A DNA stretch of 64,000 nucleotides, from contig CALHYX010000020.1 of the NCBI GenBank assembly GCA_938041035.1, positions 24,776-88,775 on the forward strand. The letters run 5' to 3'. The notes under the pieces are model-generated. The model had not been told where the DNA came from. It worked only from the letters and a program-made list of their open reading frames with translations, and made no database searches. Positions within the stretch are counted from its first letter, which is position 1, and every line of letters begins with the position of its first letter. Below are positions 51,747-59,905 of this stretch, one piece after another. Made by a program: the position numbers and the translations under genes. The stretch comes from an uncultured Acidimicrobiales bacterium (GTDB taxonomy: Bacteria > Actinomycetota > Acidimicrobiia > Acidimicrobiales > SHLQ01).

Positions 51747-53690
51747 TTAGAACCGTTCGATGCCGCTGGGGTTGGTGGGCTCGGCCGCCGGGGCTGGGGG
51801 CGGCGGAGGCGGAGCCGTCTCCGGAGCTACCGCGTGCTGCTGCACGTAGCGGTACGGGTCGAAGTCGGTCTCGACCGGGGCATGGGCGCTGTCGGCCAAG
51901 GGCATGTCCGGGGCGGCGATCTCGATCAGCTGATCCTCGGCTGCAGGTTCCACCGACTCGGTCTCCTCGGCCGCGACACCCGCGGCCTCGGTCTCGATCA
52001 GCTGCTCGTCCGCGACGACCCCGACGGTCTCTTCGATCGGTTCGACCTCATAGACGAACTCTTCCGCCGGAACCGCTTCGGCGAAGATCTCTTCGGTGAG
52101 CACCTCTTCGGTCACGGCCTCTTCGATGACGGGCTGTTCGGTGGGAATCTCTTCGGCGACGAAATCTTCGATGACGGGCTGTTCGGCCACCAGCACTTCG
52201 GCGCCGGGCTCTTCGGTGACGGGCGCAAGGAACGCCTCGACCACGGGAGCAGCCCCGTCGGTGACAGCCGGCTCGGTTCCCTGATCGGCAACCGGGGCGA
52301 CGTGTTCGGCCGCCTCGGCCGCGAACGGAACCTCGACCGAAGCGTCGATCGGAGCGGCGATAAAGCCGGAGACCGGCCCATCGGGGGAATCGGTGAACTC
52401 GGTGAAGGGCACCTCGACCGACGCATCGACGGGAACGGCGATGACGGCCGACACAGCGGTGTCGGCGACGGCGTCGACGGGGAGCTCCTCCGCGTGGGGA
52501 GCGACCGGGTCGGCGACGGCCGGCTCGACAAACGCCTCCACCTCGGGGGCTGGTGCGATGGGCGCCGCGAACCCGTCGACGGCGGGTGCCTCGACAGCCG
52601 GGGTGGTGAACGTATCGACCTCGGGAACCTGGAACTCCGCCACCGGGGCGACGGTTTCTTCGACCACAGGGGCTTCTGCGACCTCGGCAACCGGGGCCTC
52701 AGCGACCGGGGCCTCGACAATCTCAGCAACCGGGACCTCAGCAACCGGGGCCTCGACAATCTCAGCAACCGGGACCTCAGCAACCGGGGCCTCGACAATC
52801 TCAGCAACCGGGACCTCAGCAACCGGGGACTCGACCACGGGGGCGGGAACCGCGACTTCCGGGTTGACAAACTCGGGAGCGATCTCGGTCGGCATGACCT
52901 CCGCGGGCGCCGCGACCGGAGCTGGTGCAACCGCGGCCAGCGGCGGTGGAGGGGGCGGCGGTGGGGCCGTCAGCGTGGCGCCTGCGGTCGGGGCGGCCGT
53001 AGCCGTCTGACCGGGAGGGGGAGGCGGCGGGGGCGGCGGTACCGCCGCACCCATTTCGGTCGGGACTGGATGGCCAACGGGCGGAGCCGGCGGGGGTGGC
53101 GGCATCGGGGCCGTGGACATCTCGTTCGTGGGGGCCGGCGTCGTGGTGGCCGGTTGGCCCTGGAACGGCGGGGGTGGGGGCGGCGCGGCCATGCCGGCGC
53201 TCCGATCGCTTCCACCCTGGGGCTGGATCACCGTCGAATGAGGCATCGACGAGGCATCGAAGTCGGCCATCACGGTGGCGCCGCCACCGCCGGCAGCGTC
53301 TTGCAACGTTCGGGTCAGACCGGCGAACGGGTCATGGAGCTCGACGCGCACGGCGCTGGCGGGCGGCTCCGGCATGCGACCGTGGAGCGAGCGGAATTCA
53401 CGGAGCTCAACCGCGGCCTCGGCCAACGGAATCGACAGCACATCGCGGTGGCTGCGGTGGCCAAGCTTGGCCATCGGCTGGTCAAACACCAGCTCGTCGT
53501 TCCAGGTGGTGAACCGCAGATTCGTGCCGTTGTGCGACAACGCACCCTGGGCTTCGAACTCGGTGGAGATGCCGTCTTTGCGGTAGTCGCAGGTCGCGGA
53601 AACGACCCAAACCGTATCGACGGGGAGTTTGCCGACGATATCGAGAACCGAATCGTCAAAGGCAGACGCGAGACGCTTGAAAAAGCTCAT
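51747..53690 (-). CDS. Uncharacterised protein with long proline-rich and Val-Ala-Glu-Pro repeats
   Basis: 647 residues. An N-terminal ~135-residue domain (MSFFKRLASAFDDSVLDIVGKL..., with FTTWNDELVFDQPM and IPLAEAAVELREF) looks globular and cytoplasmic and is not recognised. Residues ~165-265 are proline-rich with several polyproline runs. Residues ~275-600 are acidic, low-complexity repeats of the type VAEVPVAEIVEAP, including three identical 39-bp units. A short C-terminus DPYRYVQQHAVAPE and another polyproline run follow. Overall it may be a scaffold or extended spacer protein. The long plus-strand reading frame opposite it is an artefact of the repeats. Confidence 0.72.
   Translation of the reverse strand: MSFFKRLASAFDDSVLDIVGKLPVDTVWVVSATCDYRKDGISTEFEAQGALSHNGTNLRFTTWNDELVFDQPMAKLGHRSHRDVLSIPLAEAAVELREFRSLHGRMPEPPASAVRVELHDPFAGLTRTLQDAAGGGGATVMADFDASSMPHSTVIQPQGGSDRSAGMAAPPPPPPFQGQPATTTPAPTNEMSTAPMPPPPPAPPVGHPVPTEMGAAVPPPPPPPPPGQTATAAPTAGATLTAPPPPPPPPLAAVAPAPVAAPAEVMPTEIAPEFVNPEVAVPAPVVESPVAEVPVAEIVEAPVAEVPVAEIVEAPVAEVPVAEIVEAPVAEAPVAEVAEAPVVEETVAPVAEFQVPEVDTFTTPAVEAPAVDGFAAPIAPAPEVEAFVEPAVADPVAPHAEELPVDAVADTAVSAVIAVPVDASVEVPFTEFTDSPDGPVSGFIAAPIDASVEVPFAAEAAEHVAPVADQGTEPAVTDGAAPVVEAFLAPVTEEPGAEVLVAEQPVIEDFVAEEIPTEQPVIEEAVTEEVLTEEIFAEAVPAEEFVYEVEPIEETVGVVADEQLIETEAAGVAAEETESVEPAAEDQLIEIAAPDMPLADSAHAPVETDFDPYRYVQQHAVAPETAPPPPPPAPAAEPTNPSGIERF
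52708..52824. repeat. Three perfect 39-bp tandem repeats
   Basis: Three identical units at 52708, 52747 and 52786 within the coding region of the proline-rich protein, each encoding a 13-residue VAEVPVAEIVEAP-type unit. Flanking copies are diverged. Being a multiple of three, unit gain or loss keeps the frame. Confidence 0.9.
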
Positions 53691-53760
53691 GAGATTCTGT
53701 CGGCATCAGGACCGGGAAACTAAACGCAAACGCCCGCGATCCTGCCATCATGGTGGGCGT

Positions 53761-54921
53761 ATGGGATCCATTGAAACTCTCCCGGCACCGGCCCAGGCGG
53801 CCCGGGCCCGGGCCGCCTCCCTGTTCGAAGCGACTTATGGATGCGTTCCGGAAGTACTCGTACGGGCACCGGGTCGCGTCAACCTCATTGGCGAACACAC
53901 CGACTACAACGATGGGTTTGTCCTGCCGCTCGCCTTGCCGCACGCAACCTGGATCGCCGCCAAACCCCGCACTGATGACGACGTCAACGTCGTGTCCGAG
54001 GGATTCGGATCGTGCACGTTTTCCCAAGCCGCGCCGAGTCGCGCCGAGACCTGGGATCGCTACATCCAAGGGGTGTTCTGGGTTCTCGGCGACGAGGATC
54101 GGCCTCGGGCCAGCTTCGATGCTGCGATCGCCACCGACATCCCCACGGGAGCCTCCCTGTCGTCGTCCGCCGCGATCGAGGTGGGGGTCATCTACCTGAT
54201 CGATCACCTCACGGGCCGCGACTTCAGTCCGGCCACCGCGGCCCGTCTGGGCCAGCGGGTGGAGAACGAATGGGTCGGCATCCCGTCCGGCATCATGGAC
54301 CAGTTGATCTCCGCCGGGGCCACCGCGGGGCACGCGACGCTGATCGACTGTCGCTCCCTCGAACTCACGCCGTATCCGGTTCCCGCCGGGGCCACCGTCG
54401 TGATTCTCGACACCATGAGTCGGCGCGAGCTGGTCGACTCCGAATACGCGAACCGCCGCGCCACCTGCGAAGAGGTTGCCGCAGTCGCCGGAATCGACTC
54501 CCTGCGCGACCTCACGCCCGAACAGCTCGATCGACTGGAGCTCAGCGATCTGCAGCGACGCCGCGCCCGCCATGTCCTGGCCGAGAACGCCCGCACGCTG
54601 GCCACTGCGGAGGCCATGAGCGCGGGCGATGCCCCGACCATCGGGCGGCTGATGAACGAAAGCCACACCAGCCTCCGCGACGACTACGACGTGTCCGGCC
54701 CCGAACTCGACATCATGGCCGAGATCGCCGCCGCCGGCCCCGGGTGTTTCGGTGCTCGGATGACGGGCGGCGGATTCGCCGGATGTGCGGTCGCGCTGGT
54801 GGCCGACGCCGAGGTGGAGCGCTTTGCCCAGCACGTCATCGAGGCCTTCATCGATCGCACCGGGGTGCAACCGCGCCTGCACCATGCCCAACCGCCCGCA
54901 CCGGGCGTTTCCCTCGGCTAA
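53761..54921 (+). CDS. galK: Galactokinase
   Basis: 386 residues from the ATG at 53761; the frame is open back to 53629 but there opposes the upstream gene. GHMP kinase family: galactokinase signature APGRVNLIGEHTDYNDGFVLP near residue 35, ATP loop DIPTGASLSSSAAIEVG near residue 125, and the C-terminal FGARMTGGGFAGCAVAL. It phosphorylates galactose at C1 for the Leloir pathway. galT and galE are not adjacent. A CATGGT element six bases before the ATG may be its -10. Confidence 0.96.
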   Translation: MGSIETLPAPAQAARARAASLFEATYGCVPEVLVRAPGRVNLIGEHTDYNDGFVLPLALPHATWIAAKPRTDDDVNVVSEGFGSCTFSQAAPSRAETWDRYIQGVFWVLGDEDRPRASFDAAIATDIPTGASLSSSAAIEVGVIYLIDHLTGRDFSPATAARLGQRVENEWVGIPSGIMDQLISAGATAGHATLIDCRSLELTPYPVPAGATVVILDTMSRRELVDSEYANRRATCEEVAAVAGIDSLRDLTPEQLDRLELSDLQRRRARHVLAENARTLATAEAMSAGDAPTIGRLMNESHTSLRDDYDVSGPELDIMAEIAAAGPGCFGARMTGGGFAGCAVALVADAEVERFAQHVIEAFIDRTGVQPRLHHAQPPAPGVSLG

Positions 54922-54945
54922 CCGCCCCTTGGCCAGATCCCCTGG

Positions 54946-56502
54946 TTAGACGGTGGGCGGCCCGAGCACCCCACCCGACACCGGGCGGCACAGCGTCGAA
55001 CTCGCGCCTCCGCCGAAGTCGACGTTCACCGCGCTGACCGACAGGCACAACAGACCGCCCTCGGCTTCGGCAAGGTCGACCATGGGGATGAACACCGGTA
55101 CTGCGGTTCCGACGCCGTCGATGACGGTGTCGCTGTTGGCGAAGCCCAGCGGAACAAGCGCGTCGCCGAACTGGGCGACCAGTGAGACCTGGTACCCGGT
55201 CTCGCCCCGCGTGTTGTCGACGTACTCCGCCTCGATATCGCACACCCCGCCGGCACAGTTCACCGCTTCCAGATCGACGACCGTCGGGGCCGTGACGGCC
55301 ATCGATCCGAACGCCTGCACGATTGGGTTCGTGGTCACCGTGAAACCATCGGTGCGGGCGGCCCCGCACATGCTGGCGAACGTGTCGCCGCTGCGCTGAC
55401 CATCGATTTCGACGTAGTCCGCAGCCGACAGCCCGCAGTGTTCAATCGCCGGCGGCTGGGGAAACAGGTCGGCGATCGATGCTGTGGCGCTGAACGTCGT
55501 CGCGCTGAACGCGGTCTCGAGTTGGGCGAAGTTGTCGCACACCCCGTCGCACGGCCCGAAACCCAAGGTGAGGTTGGCCGCCGGGTCGACCGGTCCGGTG
55601 AGGAACCAGGTGACGGTGCAATCGGTCGGGCCACACACCAGCGTGATGTCCTCGATCTGGCCCGGCTCGCCCGTCGGCTGCTCGTTCTCACCCGACTCGC
55701 AGTTCACCGCCGTATCAAAACCGCCATCGCCACTGCAGGCGTCGATGTCACCCCCACCGTCGAGGGTGTCGCTGTCGGCACCGCCGAAGAGGGTGTCGGG
55801 TCCGCCGCCGCCCAACACCAGGTCGATGCCGGGTCCCCCGTCCACGACGTCGCGCCCGAGGTGGCCGACGACTCGATCGTCGCCCCCTCCGCCGAGCACC
55901 CTGTCACGACCCGAACTGCCGAGCACCAGGTCATCGCCGCCCTGGCCCCGCACCAGATCGTGGCCGAACCCACCCCGAACAAAATCCGACCCGGAGCCGC
56001 CGGCGACATCATCGTCGTCGGGACCGCCCGTGACCTTGTCGTCTCCCGGGCCGCCCTGGAGGGTGTCCCGCCCCGGATTGCCGAGGAGGCGGTCGTTGCC
56101 CGCCTCGCCGAGAACCCGATCATCGCCCGGGCCGGCCCGCATGTCATCGTCGCCACTGCCGCCGCGCAACACGTCGTCGCCCCCCTGCCCGAAGACCAGG
56201 TCGTCGCCCGCCTCACCGAATACCTCGTCGTCTCCGGCGAAGGCGTAGACGGTGTCGTCGCCCGGTCCGGCACAGATGATGTCGTCGCCCTCCATCGCCC
56301 GGATCACATCGTCGCCGGCCAACGCGACGATGACGTCAGGGCCGCTGGTCCCGACGATGACATCGGGGTCCGATGTGCCGACGATGGTGGCGGCCTCACC
56401 CATGCACGTGGTCGGCTGGGCGGCTGCCGGACCGATGAGCGCCGTGGTCGAGGCGAGGACGAAGGCGATGGCGGCGGTAGCGCGAGCGCAAAGAGAGGTC
56501 AC
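54946..56502 (-). CDS. Secreted RTX-like calcium-binding repeat protein
   Basis: 518 residues from a GTG ending at 56502 with a GGAG site eight bases upstream; the frame opens earlier, to 56760, but that part overlaps the helicase gene. A signal peptide (to about AAAQ, residue 29) is followed by roughly 20 nine-residue GGxGxDxux repeats (residues ~50-260), the parallel beta-roll of RTX proteins, ending ACSGDGGFDTAVNC. The remaining ~240 residues contain several cysteines and beta-rich segments of unknown kind. No type I exporter is adjacent, and the signal peptide implies Sec export. Role unknown, possibly adhesion or ion-dependent surface function. Confidence 0.85.
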   Translation of the reverse strand: MTSLCARATAAIAFVLASTTALIGPAAAQPTTCMGEAATIVGTSDPDVIVGTSGPDVIVALAGDDVIRAMEGDDIICAGPGDDTVYAFAGDDEVFGEAGDDLVFGQGGDDVLRGGSGDDDMRAGPGDDRVLGEAGNDRLLGNPGRDTLQGGPGDDKVTGGPDDDDVAGGSGSDFVRGGFGHDLVRGQGGDDLVLGSSGRDRVLGGGGDDRVVGHLGRDVVDGGPGIDLVLGGGGPDTLFGGADSDTLDGGGDIDACSGDGGFDTAVNCESGENEQPTGEPGQIEDITLVCGPTDCTVTWFLTGPVDPAANLTLGFGPCDGVCDNFAQLETAFSATTFSATASIADLFPQPPAIEHCGLSAADYVEIDGQRSGDTFASMCGAARTDGFTVTTNPIVQAFGSMAVTAPTVVDLEAVNCAGGVCDIEAEYVDNTRGETGYQVSLVAQFGDALVPLGFANSDTVIDGVGTAVPVFIPMVDLAEAEGGLLCLSVSAVNVDFGGGASSTLCRPVSGGVLGPPTV

Positions 56503-56539
56503 GAAAAACTCCAGGGGTTCGCTCCGCCCGATGATCAGA

Positions 56540-59500
56540 CTAGGGGTTCGGCGCCGATCCGACGACGTCGCGCACCGATGCCTTGGCATCATCGAGATCG
56601 GTGACGCGACGTTCCACCGCGGTCCCGGCCCCGCAGAAAACGAATACGCAGTCGACCACCGATCGTCCGGTCGCCCGCTCGACGGCGAGCGCATAGGTGG
56701 CCCCCTGCAACCGATACGCCGCCAGCTTGGCGTCGATCTCGGCATCGGAGGACACGGCATCGGTCTTGTAGTCGACGACGACGAGACCCTCGGCGGTCTC
56801 GACCAGCAGATCGACGTACCCCTCGACCGTCACGTCGCCCGAGGGCACCGCCACGAATAGTTCCTTCCAGTACCGACCCGACTCGATGGCGGTTTGCACG
56901 ATCGGCGCCTTCATCGCCGCCGCGACCAGGCCGGCGACCTCCTCGGTCGCCCACGGCACCGACTCGACGTGGGCCTGGATCCGAGCCAGCTCCGACAGGT
57001 CGGCCGGATCGGCGAAGTCCAGGTTCTGGAGGACTGCGTGTACCGCTCTGCCGATGGCCGTGCCGGCTCGTCCCCGCCGGAACGGCCCGGGTTCGTCGTC
57101 ACCCCCGTCGAGCTCCCCGTCACCTTCGGCGAGCCGGATAGCAGCCGACGCCTGGGCGATATCGGTCGCCGACCGGGTGTGCACCCGGCCGGCTCGTTGG
57201 AGCAGGCTCGCGCGGTCGGCTGCCCACTGTTCCCGAGCTCCGGGGGTGTCGCTCAGATCCGGCAGCGTGAGCTGCTCGTCCGGTCCATCGGCAACGACAA
57301 TGGGTTCGACAAAGGGTTGCCAAAGCTCGGGCCCCGCCCGCTCGCACCGCTGCCATATCGCGGCGCCGTGACTTGCCGCGGCCTTGTCGGGCGGCTGCAC
57401 CTTATGGTGGGCGCTCACGAGCAGATGATCGCGGGCGCGCGTGCACGCGACGTACAACAACCGCGTCTTCTCGAAGTTGTCCATCTCCCCTTCGAGATCG
57501 GCCTGGCGGTCGAACCCCATGGTGCTCAACCCCTTCTTGAGCCTCACCTCGGGGATCTCCCCATCGAAGAGCACCGACCCGGGCCGGGCGCGGTTGCGAT
57601 GCAGGGTCGTCAGCCCGCTGACGACGACGATCTCGAACTCGAGGCCCTTCGATCCGTGGATCGTCATGATGCGCACCGCGTCGTCATCGGGTTCTTCGAG
57701 CAGCGGCTCGTGCACCTTGGCACCGTCGGCTCCCTGCAGCGCGGCCCAGGCGAGGAACGATCGAAGGTCGCCGCCGCCGGCCTCGCTGAACGCGCGCGCC
57801 TGATCGTGCACGAATCGGAGCCGTCGCCAGGTGTCACGCGGACGATGGTCGTGGAACCCGAGGGCGAACGCTTTGCGGTCGCGGAGGATGGCCGCCAGCA
57901 AGGCGCTCGGTTCGAGCCACCATCGTTCGCGGTGGCGTTCGAGCAGGTACGACAACGCATCGGCGATGCGGCCTTCGGGGTCGGCCTCGTCGGGAAGCGC
58001 CCGGCGATAATCCCAGTGACCTCCCACCCGGCGCCAGGCCAGCAGCTCCTGGTCAGAGCAGCCAAACAACGGTGAACGAAGCGCCGCGACGGTGGCCACC
58101 GCATCGGAGGGGTCGTCGATCGATCGCAGCACGTTCAGGACATCGCGGACCTCCTGGGTGTCGTACACCAGCGTGCCGGTGTCGGCGCGGTGCGGAATCT
58201 TCAGCCGATCGAGCGCCTCCTGGAGTTGGCCCAGCGAGGTTCGGGTCGGCAACAAGATGGTGATGTCGCGCAACTGCGGCTCGCGCCACTGCTCGGTGGC
58301 GCGATCGAATACCGGCCACTGCCGCGGGTGGTCGCGGATCTGGGCGATCGCCTGGGCTACCGTTCGCGCCTCCGCTTCGCGCAGTTCCGCGGCGCGCACC
58401 TTTTCGTCCGGATGGGGGCCGCCGAGGACCACCGGACGGTGATCCATCCCGCTCAGAGCCTCCCGCATGGCGGCCAGCGGCACGTACTCGGGTTGCTTTG
58501 TGGGATCGTCCCCGGCACCGATCAGGTGCGAGAACACATCGTTGACCCAGTCGAGCACCGGGGCGACGGTCCGGAAGTTCTGGGTGAGTCGCACCGACCC
58601 GTTGGGCGCGAACCGCTGCCCGGCGCGGGCGAACAACTCGATGTCGGCGCGCCGGAACCGATAGATCGACTGCTTCGGGTCGCCGACGAAGAACAGTCGG
58701 CCCGGCTCGGTGTCGAGATGTTCCCAATCGACCTCTTCGGGGACCGACCCGGCATCGACCGCGGCCGCCAGCCGCACCGCGAGTTCGACCTGGATCGGGT
58801 CGGTGTCCTGAAACTCGTCGAGCAGCAGCCGCTGGTACCGATGGGAAAGGGCGGCCCGAGCTTCGGCGTCGGTGCGCAGCAGGCGTCGGGCCAGCACCAA
58901 CAGGTCGTGGAACTCGAGCCGACCATCTTCGGTTCGATCGGATGCGCTGCGCAGCGCGAAGCGGGCCAGGTGGGCCGACAACGAACGCAGGACCTCGTCG
59001 GATGCATCGGCAAGCAGGTCGGAGGCGATCGCTTCCAGGGTGCTGAGGTGTTCGCGCACGGAATCAACGTCCGGCCATTTGTCCTTGGTGCCCCTGCTCG
59101 ACTTCCACTTTGCGTCGAGCTTCAACAGGCGGAGCTTCTCCAGTTCCGACCGCGCGGCGAGAATCAGCTTCGCCCGCGGCTCGACCTTGTCCACCAGGTG
59201 GGCATACAGCTTGTCCTCCAGCGGGTCCGTGCATGCGGCGCTGAAGTCAAGAGCCTGCTCCAACGCCGGGGTGAGGGTGGAGAAGTCGAGCGGCTTCAGC
59301 ACGGGATGAAGTTCGGCGAGGGCGTCGAGGCGATCCCAGTTCTCCTCGAACGCGGTCGCCACCTGCCGGAGACCGACCCGATTCTTGCTGTTGAACGTGA
59401 TGTCGAGGAGCAACGCTCGCAGCACGAGTTCCTCGACATCTTCACGATCGAGCAGCTCGTCGAGGAACCCACTCCACCGTTTCTCGAACGCCAGCTGTGA

Positions 59501-59905
59501 CTGCACCTCGTCGAGAACCTCGACCCGCGGCGGGATTCCGGCGGCGATGGGGAACTCGGTCAGCAGCCGCTGGGCAAAGGCGTGCAGGGTACAGATGGCG
59601 GCGATGTCGGCGTCCTCGAGCGCCTGGGTGATTCGCGCCAGCCGGGTCGGGTCGGCATCGACCCGGGCCCGCTCGAACTCGTCGCGGATCCGGTAGCGCA
59701 GCTCGGCGGCCGCTTTCTCGGTGAAGGTGATCGCGGCGATCGACGCCAGCGGCACCCCTTCATCGAGCACCAGATTCACGATGCGGCGCACGAGCGAAGA
59801 GGTCTTCCCGGTGCCCGCCCCGGCCTCGACGAACAACGTCTGGTCCAGACCCGTTTCGGTAATGACTCGCCGGGCGTCCTCGTCGACCAACCGCTCGCTC
59901 ATCAT
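56540..59905 (-). CDS. UvrD/RecB-family helicase-nuclease (AddA-like)
   Basis: 1121 residues from the ATG ending at 59905; upstream open frame lies in the partner gene. Superfamily 1A helicase motifs: Walker A VEAGAGTGKTSSLVRRI near residue 30, motif Ia AITFTEKAAAELRYRI, Walker B LLLDEFQDTDPIQ, motif III VGDPKQSIYRFRRAD, and motif V/VI MTIHGSKGLEFEIVVV and LLYVACTRARD. The C-terminus has a RecB-type nuclease (VEGYVDLLVETAEGLVVVDYKTD). With the preceding gene it should form an AddAB-type double-strand-break resection complex. The start overlaps the partner stop by four bases. Confidence 0.92.
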   Translation of the reverse strand: MMSERLVDEDARRVITETGLDQTLFVEAGAGTGKTSSLVRRIVNLVLDEGVPLASIAAITFTEKAAAELRYRIRDEFERARVDADPTRLARITQALEDADIAAICTLHAFAQRLLTEFPIAAGIPPRVEVLDEVQSQLAFEKRWSGFLDELLDREDVEELVLRALLLDITFNSKNRVGLRQVATAFEENWDRLDALAELHPVLKPLDFSTLTPALEQALDFSAACTDPLEDKLYAHLVDKVEPRAKLILAARSELEKLRLLKLDAKWKSSRGTKDKWPDVDSVREHLSTLEAIASDLLADASDEVLRSLSAHLARFALRSASDRTEDGRLEFHDLLVLARRLLRTDAEARAALSHRYQRLLLDEFQDTDPIQVELAVRLAAAVDAGSVPEEVDWEHLDTEPGRLFFVGDPKQSIYRFRRADIELFARAGQRFAPNGSVRLTQNFRTVAPVLDWVNDVFSHLIGAGDDPTKQPEYVPLAAMREALSGMDHRPVVLGGPHPDEKVRAAELREAEARTVAQAIAQIRDHPRQWPVFDRATEQWREPQLRDITILLPTRTSLGQLQEALDRLKIPHRADTGTLVYDTQEVRDVLNVLRSIDDPSDAVATVAALRSPLFGCSDQELLAWRRVGGHWDYRRALPDEADPEGRIADALSYLLERHRERWWLEPSALLAAILRDRKAFALGFHDHRPRDTWRRLRFVHDQARAFSEAGGGDLRSFLAWAALQGADGAKVHEPLLEEPDDDAVRIMTIHGSKGLEFEIVVVSGLTTLHRNRARPGSVLFDGEIPEVRLKKGLSTMGFDRQADLEGEMDNFEKTRLLYVACTRARDHLLVSAHHKVQPPDKAAASHGAAIWQRCERAGPELWQPFVEPIVVADGPDEQLTLPDLSDTPGAREQWAADRASLLQRAGRVHTRSATDIAQASAAIRLAEGDGELDGGDDEPGPFRRGRAGTAIGRAVHAVLQNLDFADPADLSELARIQAHVESVPWATEEVAGLVAAAMKAPIVQTAIESGRYWKELFVAVPSGDVTVEGYVDLLVETAEGLVVVDYKTDAVSSDAEIDAKLAAYRLQGATYALAVERATGRSVVDCVFVFCGAGTAVERRVTDLDDAKASVRDVVGSAPNP

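Noticed and set aside
52708..52824. Regular repeats as a CRISPR-like array
   Set aside because: Units are head-to-tail without unique spacers and encode in-frame protein repeats.
51834..53723. 629-residue plus-strand open frame opposite the proline-rich protein
   Set aside because: It is glycine/arginine/aspartate-rich antisense of the VAEVP repeats, with no fold-like features; the minus-strand frame has a sensible globular N-terminus and codon bias.
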